Assembly: GCA_014523495.1 (NCBI GenBank)
Contig: JAATVM010000070.1
Location: 1-6,969, forward strand
Direction: 5' to 3'
Length of the DNA: 6,969 nt
Source: Nitrososphaerales archaeon TH1920
GTDB lineage: Archaea; Thermoproteota; Nitrososphaeria; Nitrososphaerales; Nitrososphaeraceae
Shown: piece by piece, positions 1 through 4,300 of the stretch
Layout of the letters: every line of letters begins with the position of its first letter
Numbering within the stretch: position 1 is the stretch's first letter
Translations under genes and position numbers: made by a program
The notes under the pieces: generated by a model
What the model was told of the DNA's origin: nothing
Databases searched by the model: none
Seen by the model: only the letters and a program-made list of their open reading frames with translations

Positions 1-69
1 AGTGGGTGGAAAATTGCAAATTAAAGACAGACCATTATTACAAGTTGGTTCATCGGTATAAGCGCGATT

Positions 70-432
70 TTGCTAGTATTATATCTGACAGAACCCAAGC
101 CAAATAGTGACAAAGAGTGGTTCGATTATTACTTTGAAGCAATTGCAGTTATTTTACTAATCGTCTCATTATTCTTGTACTTTTTGTCGGCAACATATCT
201 TCTCAAACCGTTCTATCAGGATGATGAACCCACGAAAGAGCAGCTAATGCAATCTGCTTTCAACACAAGACGTGTACAAATTCCTGGAGCTTTTATGATA
301 TTCTGGGCCATTGGATTTCTGATCCTCCTTAAATTAGAGTATTCAATTGCGACTTTAGCTTATTCTATGGTTGCCTTTGGTGCTCCGATATTGTGGCTGG
401 GCCTTAGGAGAATTGCCCAAATCAAATTCTAG
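70..432 (+). CDS. Small multi-pass membrane protein, N-terminus uncertain
   Basis: I do not recognise the family. From the TTG at 70 the protein is 120 aa with three clear hydrophobic segments, at about residues 24-46, 72-88 and 92-112. They are separated by polar loops (PKPNSDKEW near the start, QDDEPTKEQ in the middle), and the C-terminus is basic. The TTG is a doubtful start. The same frame is open back to base 25, and those codons (TSWFIGISAILL and on) form the first half of another hydrophobic helix that the TTG would cut through. There is no ATG or GTG between 25 and 70, and TAA lies at 22-24. Frame 2 is open from base 2 to 61 and could supply a basic N-terminus (KLQIKDRPLLQ) through a one-base shift. 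The gene is therefore either 5'-partial with a frameshift, started at a rare codon, or truncated. Role unknown; membrane location inferred from hydrophobicity. Confidence 0.6.
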   Translation: MLVLYLTEPKPNSDKEWFDYYFEAIAVILLIVSLFLYFLSATYLLKPFYQDDEPTKEQLMQSAFNTRRVQIPGAFMIFWAIGFLILLKLEYSIATLAYSMVAFGAPILWLGLRRIAQIKF

Positions 433-536
433 TTGGCCCACCATTAGATGTCAACACAAATAATCATCTTTCAATGTGTCATCAATCGAATATTAAGAGC
501 CAAATTCTTTAAGGCATAAAACCCCGAGAGTAACTA

Positions 537-561
537 ATGGGTTCGAATCCCATTCCCTGCG
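537..561 (+). other. Isolated tRNA 3' end (T-arm plus acceptor 3' strand), possible att scar
   Basis: Bases 537-541 (ATGGG) and 549-553 (CCCAT) form a perfect 5-bp stem around the canonical 7-base T-loop TTCGAAT (542-548). It is followed by seven bases that would be the acceptor 3' strand (TCCCTGC, 554-560), a discriminator G (561) and a T-rich tract (562-576) like an archaeal tRNA terminator. The matching 5' acceptor strand GCAGGGA does not occur anywhere upstream in the window, and I see no D-arm, so this is a fragment and not a gene. A discriminator G suits tRNA-Ser among others, but the identity cannot be fixed. Integrative elements that use a tRNA 3' end leave such a copy at their distal end. 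By that logic the intact tRNA and the element would lie to the left of the window. A decayed tRNA is the alternative. Confidence 0.6.
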
Positions 562-701
562 TTTTATTTGATTTTTCCAAAATAATAGAAATAAAATGAC
601 TTTCAGTAACTTGCCTCACAAATTCAAAACAAGCTTGTTGTCGTACGATTAGGCATAAAGATAGTACTAATATTATAGAAAAGGATAAATGAACTATATC
701 G
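562..701. other. Gene-free AT-rich spacer
   Basis: No convincing coding region, RNA gene or long repeat is visible between the tRNA-like fragment and the terminator of the minus-strand small gene. The stretch 433-536, between the membrane protein and the tRNA-like fragment, is likewise empty apart from AT-rich sequence. Confidence 0.5.
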
Positions 702-722
702 AAGAAAAAAAGAAAGAAAGGA
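702..722 (-). terminator. Oligo-T terminator of the small Cys/coiled-coil gene
   Basis: Read on the minus strand, the stop codon at 723-725 is followed directly by a pyrimidine tract with T3, T3 and T7 runs (A7 on the plus strand at 705-711). Archaeal RNA polymerase terminates at T-rich tracts of this kind without needing a hairpin. The position immediately after the stop supports a short single-gene transcript. Confidence 0.6.
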
Positions 723-875
723 TTACTTTTCTTCTAATTCCTTAATCCTCTCCTTAATTCCTTGAACTTCTTTCTCAAGACCATCACTGTATTCCTTGAG
801 CAAAGAGATCCTTTCTTCCCTTGTTAGGAAGTTTCTTACTTGGTCAACTCCTATTCCACAGCATCCGTATCCCAT
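723..875 (-). CDS. 50-aa Cys-rich/coiled-coil protein divergent from PadR
   Basis: This short gene starts at ATG (873-875) and stops at TAA (723-725). The protein opens MGYGCCGIGVDQVRNFLTRE and ends with a charged helix (KEVQGIKERIKELEEK). The N-terminal 9 residues are Gly-rich with a CC pair, a plausible metal or thiol site. Residues 20-50 carry hydrophobic residues in heptad-like spacing between many Lys/Glu (ISLL, L33, V37, I40, I44, L47), a likely amphipathic or coiled-coil helix. I recall similar tiny proteins of FLTREE...LKEY...ERIKELE type next to small PadR regulators in other archaea, but have no formal family name for it. A perfect Shine-Dalgarno, a TATA box, an adjacent operator and an oligo-T terminator all frame it, which makes it very likely real. 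Function unknown. Being divergent from PadR with matching operators, it is probably controlled by that regulator and may modulate it. Confidence 0.82.
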   Translation of the reverse strand: MGYGCCGIGVDQVRNFLTREERISLLKEYSDGLEKEVQGIKERIKELEEK

Positions 876-878
876 ACA

Positions 879-887
879 ATCACCTCC
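879..887 (-). promoter_or_regulatory. Perfect 9-nt Shine-Dalgarno
   Basis: The minus strand reads GGAGGTGAT three bases before the ATG at 875, with the GGAGG core 7 nt from the start. It is the full complement of the 16S rRNA 3' end. This contrasts with most other genes of the window, which look leaderless, and it fixes the start of the 50-aa gene. Confidence 0.8.
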
Positions 888-896
888 ATGTATTCC

Positions 897-915
897 ATAT
901 CGGTCATACGATATA
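897..915. promoter_or_regulatory. Operator copy 1 (probable PadR site) over the small-gene promoter
   Basis: The sequence ATATCGGTCATACGATATA contains a perfect 6-bp inverted repeat, ATATCG (897-902) and CGATAT (909-914), with a 6-nt spacer. It matches a second element at 938-956 in 16 of 19 positions. It overlaps the downstream edge of the minus-strand TATA box and lies between that box and the expected start of the small-gene transcript. A dimeric winged-helix repressor bound here would block that promoter. PadR as the binder is inferred from proximity. Confidence 0.6.
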
Positions 916-918
916 TAG
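911..918 (-). promoter_or_regulatory. TATA box of the small Cys/coiled-coil gene
   Basis: The minus strand reads CTATATAT. With the usual 25-30 nt TATA-to-start spacing, transcription would begin near 888, giving a leader of about 13 nt that just includes the Shine-Dalgarno. Confidence 0.55.
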
Positions 919-930
919 TAAAATGATGTA

Positions 931-938
931 TTTATATA
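931..938 (+). promoter_or_regulatory. TATA box of the padR-type gene
   Basis: TTTATATA lies 32 to 25 nt before the ATG at 963, the spacing expected when transcription starts at or next to the start codon. No Shine-Dalgarno precedes the ATG, so the mRNA is probably leaderless. Confidence 0.65.
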
Positions 939-956
939 TATCGGACATCCAATATA
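938..956. promoter_or_regulatory. Operator copy 2 (probable PadR site) over the padR promoter
   Basis: ATATCGGACATCCAATATA is the second copy of the 19-nt element, 41 bp (about four helical turns) from copy 1. It fills the space between the padR TATA box and the start codon, so a bound protein would block initiation. Autorepression is typical of PadR regulators. The dyad in this copy is weaker than in copy 1, since only the ATAT/ATAT ends are symmetric, which may mean lower affinity. Confidence 0.6.
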
Positions 957-962
957 ATTTGT

Positions 963-1265
963 ATGCGAGAGCTCGATAATGAATGTTGTGATATGAGAGG
1001 ACTATTGGGATTTCTGGTCCTCTTTTTACTCTCAAAAAAACCAATGCATGGTCAAGAGATAGCTAATGAACTCGCTAAAAGAAGGGGAGAAAAACCGAGT
1101 CCTGGAACAATTTATCCAGCTCTTAAGAGTCTCAAAGATTTAGGTTTTCTGAGTGAAGAGAAAGGAGGTAAAACTATAACCTACAAGCTTACACCCAAAG
1201 GTGAGAAGGCACTTGAAATAGCCAAAAAAAGATTTACGAGAACATTTTTGGGAGTTATTACATAA
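963..1265 (+). CDS. PadR-family winged-helix transcriptional regulator
   Basis: A 100-aa DNA-binding protein of the PadR family, of the short archaeal type. MRGLLGFLVLFLLSKKPMHG (residues 11-30) begins the first helix. QEIANELAKRRGEKPSPGTI (31-50) is the helix-turn-helix region with the hallmark PSPGTIYPALKSLKDLGFL recognition helix and turn. GGKTITYKLTPKGEKAL (68-84) is the beta wing, and a last helix probably serves in dimerisation. The N-terminus carries a CC pair (residues 8-9, NECCDMRG). ATG 963 is chosen over ATG 993 because a TATA box sits 25-32 nt before it. Archaeal relatives have a similar Cys-containing lead-in, so a thiol or metal sensing role is possible but not shown. It is divergent from a 50-aa Cys-containing protein, with a 19-nt operator-like element on each promoter. 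Family call secure; effector and targets inferred. Confidence 0.93.
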   Translation: MRELDNECCDMRGLLGFLVLFLLSKKPMHGQEIANELAKRRGEKPSPGTIYPALKSLKDLGFLSEEKGGKTITYKLTPKGEKALEIAKKRFTRTFLGVIT

Positions 1266-1351
1266 GCAGCATCTTCAGAAGTCTGGTATTTTTGGTCTAA
1301 TTTCATTAGAACTAGACGGAACACAACAATTAGTGTATATCCAATAACTCC

Positions 1352-1359
1352 ATAAAATA
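1352..1359 (+). promoter_or_regulatory. TATA box of the 103-aa hypothetical gene
   Basis: ATAAAATA lies 31 to 24 nt before the ATG at 1383, so a leaderless transcript is likely. The rest of the 1266-1382 gap shows nothing else that I can support. Confidence 0.5.
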
Positions 1360-1382
1360 TTTTGTCCACTAAACCATAAAGT

Positions 1383-1694
1383 ATGTTACAAGTATTGATC
1401 ACAATTAAGAAGGACCTAGAGTCCGTAACTTCAATTTTATATGCAACCTTAGAAATAACACCATTCAAAAGAGACTATGATTCCTCATTTGGAGAAATTG
1501 CAAATATTCTAAAGCGTTATGACATGAATGAAAATCCAAGAAACCTGCGTTTAAGATTCACTTTGTTCATGCAAGAATTTTTTGATTCTATTCCAGAAAA
1601 CCAATGGGATCTAAAGGATCCTAAATTCATAAAACAATCTGAAGGATTTGCAATTAAAAAATTTAAAGAGTGGATATTGGAACAAGTAACATAA
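1383..1694 (+). CDS. Hypothetical 103-aa protein
   Basis: Not recognised. The protein is soluble-looking, with no membrane segment, no signal peptide and no cysteines. It appears mostly helical: MLQVLITIKKDLESVTSILY at the start, a central stretch SSFGEIANILKRYDMNENPRNLRLRF, and an aromatic-rich second half (FMQEFFDSIPENQWDLKDPKF, then FKEWILEQ near the end). The ATG follows a TAA two codons upstream in the same frame, so it is the first possible start. The TATA box at the right distance and a T-rich tract straight after the stop support a real monocistronic gene. It follows padR on the same strand after 117 nt but has its own promoter. A minus-strand reading frame overlaps both genes and is less plausible. 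Function unknown. Confidence 0.65.
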   Translation: MLQVLITIKKDLESVTSILYATLEITPFKRDYDSSFGEIANILKRYDMNENPRNLRLRFTLFMQEFFDSIPENQWDLKDPKFIKQSEGFAIKKFKEWILEQVT

Positions 1695-1696
1695 TC

Positions 1697-1709
1697 TATT
1701 TTTCTTTTT
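1697..1709 (+). terminator. Oligo-T terminator after the 103-aa gene
   Basis: Two T5 runs (1699-1703 and 1705-1709) separated by C begin four bases after the TAA at 1692-1694. This fits archaeal T-tract termination. Confidence 0.5.
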
Positions 1710-1754
1710 AGATGCATTTTCAAAATGTTCTTCGCTTTTTTTGACTCTATTTAT

Positions 1755-1783
1755 ATGAAAATATTTCATTGATATCCAATATC
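1755..1783. repeat. Two small adjacent inverted repeats between convergent genes
   Basis: ATGAAA (1755-1760) and TTTCAT (1764-1769) form a 6-bp dyad with a 3-nt centre. GATAT (1771-1775) and ATATC (1779-1783) form a 5-bp dyad with a CCA centre. They lie between two convergent genes and could be weak hairpins or protein sites. The second shares ATCCAATAT with PadR-type operator copy 2. In DNA this AT-rich, chance is a fair explanation. Confidence 0.3.
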
Positions 1784-1800
1784 GCGGTTCATGAATAAAA

Positions 1801-2142
1801 CTAGTTTTCACTAAAGGTTAGTGGTCTAAGTTCCACAATCAGTCCTTGATTCCATTTATATTTTATATCCATCAACTCCGAAATCTCAGAAGCTAATTGA
1901 CCTTCCTTTATTGGATTGACTATTCGTGCATCACCATCAAAAGTCGTACCGTCAATGCTGAATGTAATTCTCGGATTATAACTAATGTTTCGAATCCAAT
2001 GCGCACTTTTTCCGAGTTCTGAGATTACATAATATTTTTTGTTATGCTCTACAAACCAGATCTCTATGCTATGTTCTTTGCCTGTCTTCCATCCCACTGT
2101 TGTTAAATATAGAAATTGTGGTTGATTCAATGTTTCATCCAA
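1801..2142 (-). CDS. Deazaflavin (F420)-dependent nitroreductase/quinone reductase-like protein
   Basis: A 113-aa protein of the split-beta-barrel deazaflavin-dependent oxidoreductase group (Ddn/F420H2-quinone-reductase type). Diagnostic stretches are FLYLTTVGWKTGKEHSIEIW (residues 10-29; the family pattern is LTTxGRKTG followed by a strand), FVEHNKKYYVISELG, and SAHWIRNISYNPRITFSIDG (the family's W..N...NP.V... segment). Together they form the barrel and the F420/substrate site. The C-terminus is short (LIVELRPLTF). Nitrososphaeria make F420, so the cofactor is plausible, but the substrate is unknown; heme-, FMN- or biliverdin-type relatives share the fold. The start is TTG at 2142, because the nearest ATG (2138) is out of frame and a TGA lies just upstream in frame. 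The N-terminal helix present in longer members is missing, so the protein is compact. A TATA-like box lies about 30 nt upstream. Confidence 0.78.
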   Translation of the reverse strand: MDETLNQPQFLYLTTVGWKTGKEHSIEIWFVEHNKKYYVISELGKSAHWIRNISYNPRITFSIDGTTFDGDARIVNPIKEGQLASEISELMDIKYKWNQGLIVELRPLTFSEN

Positions 2143-2170
2143 TCATACATTAAAATTGTTACGGCGTACT

Positions 2171-2178
2171 TTCATAAA
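2171..2178 (-). promoter_or_regulatory. TATA-like box of the deazaflavin reductase gene
   Basis: The minus strand reads TTTATGAA 29-36 nt upstream of the TTG at 2142. It departs from the best TATA consensus, but position and strand agree with a near-leaderless transcript. Confidence 0.4.
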
Positions 2179-2285
2179 TCTTTAATTTGGCATAAGTGTA
2201 TGTTGATACTTGTTACTATGAAATACAGTCAAGAGACTATAAACATCTTAAATTTATCTAAATTTTTAGAATTTATATCAAGATC

Positions 2286-2293
2286 ATATAATA
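2286..2293 (+). promoter_or_regulatory. TATA box of the 83-aa acidic gene
   Basis: ATATAATA lies 34 to 27 nt before the ATG at 2320, with no Shine-Dalgarno between, so a leaderless or very short leader is expected. Confidence 0.5.
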
Positions 2294-2319
2294 AGTTGGA
2301 TCACAAGTGAACAATAAAG

Positions 2320-2571
2320 ATGGATGCCTATCTTGAAGAAGAACTTTATGACATTCTTACCTATTGCATACAGAATCCTGACGCTTCAGATTTTGAAGCC
2401 AAAAAGCAAAGGGCAGTTGTGATTGGTAAGGAACTTTATGATGATGGCGGGAATGATGCTATGGAGAATATGTTTTATTCAATTGAATTTAGAATAAAAG
2501 AAGAAATTGATAAGGATGCCAGCCAATACCGCTCTTGGTGGAACAACATATCAAACGAATGGAAATATTAG
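2320..2571 (+). CDS. Small acidic hypothetical protein, 83 aa
   Basis: Function not recognised. The protein is acidic and probably all-helical: MDAYLEEELYDILTYCIQNP, then a basic helix FEAKKQRAVVIGKELYDDGG, then NDAMENMFYSIEFRIKEEID. It ends in a tryptophan-rich tail (YRSWWNNISNEWKY, residues 70-83). It has no membrane segment or metal motif; there is one Cys, at residue 16. Clear alternation of hydrophobic and charged residues, a well-placed TATA box and a T5 run after the stop argue that it is a real gene. It is divergent from the deazaflavin reductase with 177 nt between the two. The composition suggests a soluble binding or adaptor protein, but that is only a guess. Confidence 0.72.
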   Translation: MDAYLEEELYDILTYCIQNPDASDFEAKKQRAVVIGKELYDDGGNDAMENMFYSIEFRIKEEIDKDASQYRSWWNNISNEWKY

Positions 2572-2575
2572 AATA

Positions 2576-2580
2576 TTTTT
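2576..2580 (+). terminator. Short T-run after the 83-aa gene
   Basis: A T5 run starts four bases after the TAA at 2569-2571, within an AT-rich context. It could be a weak archaeal terminator. Confidence 0.35.
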
Positions 2581-2601
2581 GACAGCAGTATAATTACGGT
2601 T

Positions 2602-2657
2602 GTTGGTAACTATAACAAAAAAATGATAATGGACAGCCATGGCAAGTTGGTTACTAT
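2602..2657 (+). repeat. Direct repeat GTTGGTWACTAT upstream of the zinc-ribbon gene
   Basis: GTTGGTAACTAT (2602-2613) and GTTGGTTACTAT (2646-2657) match in 11 of 12 bases, 44 bp apart. A related copy (GTTACTATGAAA, 12 of 12 with 2650-2661) lies at 2212-2223, upstream of the 83-aa gene. These may be regulator sites or remnants of a duplicated upstream segment. The remaining spacer to 2786 holds only a doubtful 50-codon open frame (2623-2775). Confidence 0.35.
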
Positions 2658-2786
2658 GAAAAGTTCAAAATTTTATGTTTTCTTAAATCTTCAGATATGT
2701 TATAAATCACCTTTAAGTATTATAGAGAACAATTATTTTTTACAGATAAATAGCATAAGTTGCAATAGAAATTAAGTTATATTGAA

Positions 2787-2975
2787 TTGAATCTGTATAA
2801 ATCATTAACAGCCTGTGCATCATGTCATCAACTAACTCCTACTGATACGATGATTAGCACAAAAATAGGAAGAATATGTATAAGATGCGACATTCAACTG
2901 ACCAAAGCAAGACACAGGTTGAAGGTAAGCAAAACAACTAAAACCGCTAAAAAGTTAATTAAACAACTGAGTTAA
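2787..2975 (+). CDS. Small four-cysteine zinc-ribbon protein
   Basis: A 62-aa basic protein. Four cysteines are arranged as CASC (C10, C13) and CIRC (C31, C34), separated by 17 residues, the classic spacing of a treble-clef or zinc-ribbon knuckle pair binding one Zn2+. The C-terminal third is strongly Lys/Arg-rich (KARHRLKVSKTTKTAKKLIK), fitting nucleic-acid or ribosome binding. The TTG at 2787 is the best start: a TAG lies six codons upstream in frame and no ATG precedes the first Cys pair. A TATA-like ATAAATAG at 2746-2753 is a little far away. It ends 29 nt before the DNA methyltransferase on the same strand, so the two may share a transcript, though the methylase also has its own TATA-like box. 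Biological role unknown; zinc binding is inferred from the motif. Confidence 0.7.
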   Translation: MNLYKSLTACASCHQLTPTDTMISTKIGRICIRCDIQLTKARHRLKVSKTTKTAKKLIKQLS

Positions 2976-2990
2976 TCGAATAATCGAAAT

Positions 2991-2998
2991 TTTATAAT
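2991..2998 (+). promoter_or_regulatory. TATA-like box ahead of the DNA methyltransferase
   Basis: TTTATAAT starts only 14 nt before ATG 3005, too close to serve that codon. A transcript from it would begin near 3018-3022, so translation would start at ATG 3029 or ATG 3044. Confidence 0.45.
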
Positions 2999-3004
2999 GC
3001 TTAT

Positions 3005-3925
3005 ATGTCAAGTACCCGGCAGTTAAAGATGCGGAGTCAGATTATGAAATCTGGAGAAAGAGAAAACTATGGGCTTCTCTATCAAACACCCAGATGCCAT
3101 CCTTTTGTAAAATGGGCAGGAGGAAAGAGCCAATTAATGCCTCAAATAATTCGGCTTATGCCATCAAAATTCGGCAGGTATTTTGAACCATTTCTAGGTG
3201 GGGGTGCAGTATTTTTTTATATCGCTTCCTCTGATAGGAACACATTTCTCTCTGACACGAATACGGATTTAATTAATGCTTACAAGGTCATACGAAACCA
3301 TGTGGAAGATCTTATTACAATTCTAAGGTATCATCAAACTGAATACAATAAATCTCCAATAAGATACTATTATCAACTAAGAGATAGAACAAATTCACTT
3401 AACAAGATAGAGAATGCTGCTCGATTTATCACACTAAATAAAACATGTTACAATGGACTGTATCGCGTAAATAAGAACGGTTCATTTAATGTTCCAATTG
3501 GAAGATACAAAAATCCATTAATCTGTGATACCGATAACTTGCGGAAAATGAGTATAGTATTAAGGCAGTCAGGATCATATTTGGGGGTTAGTGACTATAA
3601 GAAAATATTAGTTGAAAAAGCTGATAAAGGTGATTTCATATACCTTGATCCACCTTTCTATCCGATAAGTAATACTGCAAATTTTACTAGTTATACCAAT
3701 AACGGTTTTACTTTTGAGGATCAAAAAGAACTTGCAATCATATTCAAAGAATTGACAAAAAGAAGGTGTAAGGTCTTGCTTAGTAATTCAAATACGGATG
3801 AAATTAGAAGGCTTTATTCAGACTTTTCTCATCTCACTGAGGCGGCCATTGTAAATAGATCTATCAATTCAATTGGCTCTAAGCGGATAGGACACAAGGA
3901 ATTGTTGATAAGGAATTATACATGA
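3005..3925 (+). CDS. Dam-type D12 DNA N6-adenine methyltransferase
   Basis: Transfers a methyl group from S-adenosylmethionine to adenine N6 in duplex DNA. Numbered from ATG 3005 (306 aa), it shows motif X FVKWAGGKSQL (34-44), the SAM-binding motif I EPFLGGGAVFF (61-71), DTNTDLINAYKVI (84-96), RFITLNKTCYNGLYRVNKNG (140-159), catalytic motif IV DPPF (215-218, the usual form being DPPY) followed by FTSYT, LLSNSNTDEIRRLY (258-271) and the C-terminal INSIGSKRIGHKELLI (287-302). Motif order X-I-IV marks the alpha/D12 class with E. coli Dam and DpnM. Relatives with this tail often modify GATC, so GATC is the best guess. Length is normal. ATG 3044 has a GGAG seven bases upstream and fits the TATA box better, giving 293 aa starting nine residues nearer the usual Dam N-terminus than ATG 3017 would; ATG 3029 is also possible. 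No restriction endonuclease is visible, so it looks like an orphan. Confidence 0.93.
   Translation: MSSTRQLKMRSQIMKSGERENYGLLYQTPRCHPFVKWAGGKSQLMPQIIRLMPSKFGRYFEPFLGGGAVFFYIASSDRNTFLSDTNTDLINAYKVIRNHVEDLITILRYHQTEYNKSPIRYYYQLRDRTNSLNKIENAARFITLNKTCYNGLYRVNKNGSFNVPIGRYKNPLICDTDNLRKMSIVLRQSGSYLGVSDYKKILVEKADKGDFIYLDPPFYPISNTANFTSYTNNGFTFEDQKELAIIFKELTKRRCKVLLSNSNTDEIRRLYSDFSHLTEAAIVNRSINSIGSKRIGHKELLIRNYT
3033..3036 (+). promoter_or_regulatory. Candidate Shine-Dalgarno for an internal methylase start
   Basis: GGAG lies 7 nt before ATG 3044 (residue 14 of the longest frame). It supports 3044 as the true start, though the match is short. Confidence 0.35.
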
Positions 3926-3972
3926 TCGGGAAAAGTAATTTTGTTTCATTAGTATTGGAAAACAAGAAAAAA

Positions 3973-4003
3973 GTTGTCATGAACAACAAAAGAAAGTTTT
4001 TTT
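3973..4003 (+). terminator. Hairpin plus T7, probable methylase terminator
   Basis: GTTGT (3973-3977) and ACAAC (3983-3987) can pair around CATGA, and a T7 run follows at 3997-4003, 48-78 nt after the methylase stop. The T-run alone would be sufficient in archaea. Confidence 0.45.
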
Positions 4004-4269
4004 CACATACCTAATAATGCTACGGTAATAAAGTTAAGGTTTCTAATGCGACAAAAGTAGATTAGTAATTGAGACGCTATAATCGTTACTATATCTTTAG
4101 CAATGGACAATTTTTCTTACTAATGTATAGAAAAGAAAATAATAGAAATAAGCGGAAGAAATCTTATTATTTCTTATTTTTCACATCATAAAAACTACAA
4201 AATAAATTCCTGCAATAATTATTGGCTAATCTTATGGGTTTCTTATTGGCATTATATTACATCACTGCA
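4004..4269. other. Gene-free AT-rich spacer
   Basis: Between the methylase terminator and the synthetase promoter I find no open frame of credible length on either strand and no RNA gene. The only structure seen is a weak dyad AATAAG (4147-4152) / CTTATT (4163-4168), followed by a T-rich stretch that could be a second terminator. A stable small RNA cannot be excluded by eye. Confidence 0.45.
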
Positions 4270-4277
4270 TTTATAAC
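4270..4277 (+). promoter_or_regulatory. TATA box of the acyl-CoA synthetase gene
   Basis: TTTATAAC lies 31 to 24 nt before the ATG at 4301. There is no Shine-Dalgarno, so a leaderless, presumably well-expressed mRNA is expected. Confidence 0.65.
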
Positions 4278-4300
4278 TATGTAGACAAAATTATTTTCGT

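Noticed and set aside
1181..1468. Minus-strand 95-codon open frame with a hydrophobic stretch
   Set aside because: It overlaps the end of padR and the start of the 103-aa gene antisense, has no promoter signal I can see, and its composition looks like a reverse-strand shadow.
1771..1783. Possible third PadR-type operator (shares ATCCAATAT with copy 2)
   Set aside because: Only 9 bases are shared, it lacks the ATATCGG half, and it lies between convergent gene ends and not at a promoter.
2116..2310. Plus-strand 64-codon open frame
   Set aside because: It starts inside the 5' end of the opposite-strand reductase gene and spans that gene's promoter region. Its residue pattern is that of AT-rich non-coding DNA.
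2623..2775. 50-codon plus-strand open frame before the zinc-ribbon gene
   Set aside because: No TATA box or ribosome-binding site at a fitting distance, and its composition (Asn, Ile, Lys, Phe, Ser) is what random AT-rich DNA gives.
4145..4175. Dyad in the 3926-4300 spacer as a small RNA or riboswitch
   Set aside because: Only six A/T-rich base pairs are perfect, and no recognisable RNA family core is present.
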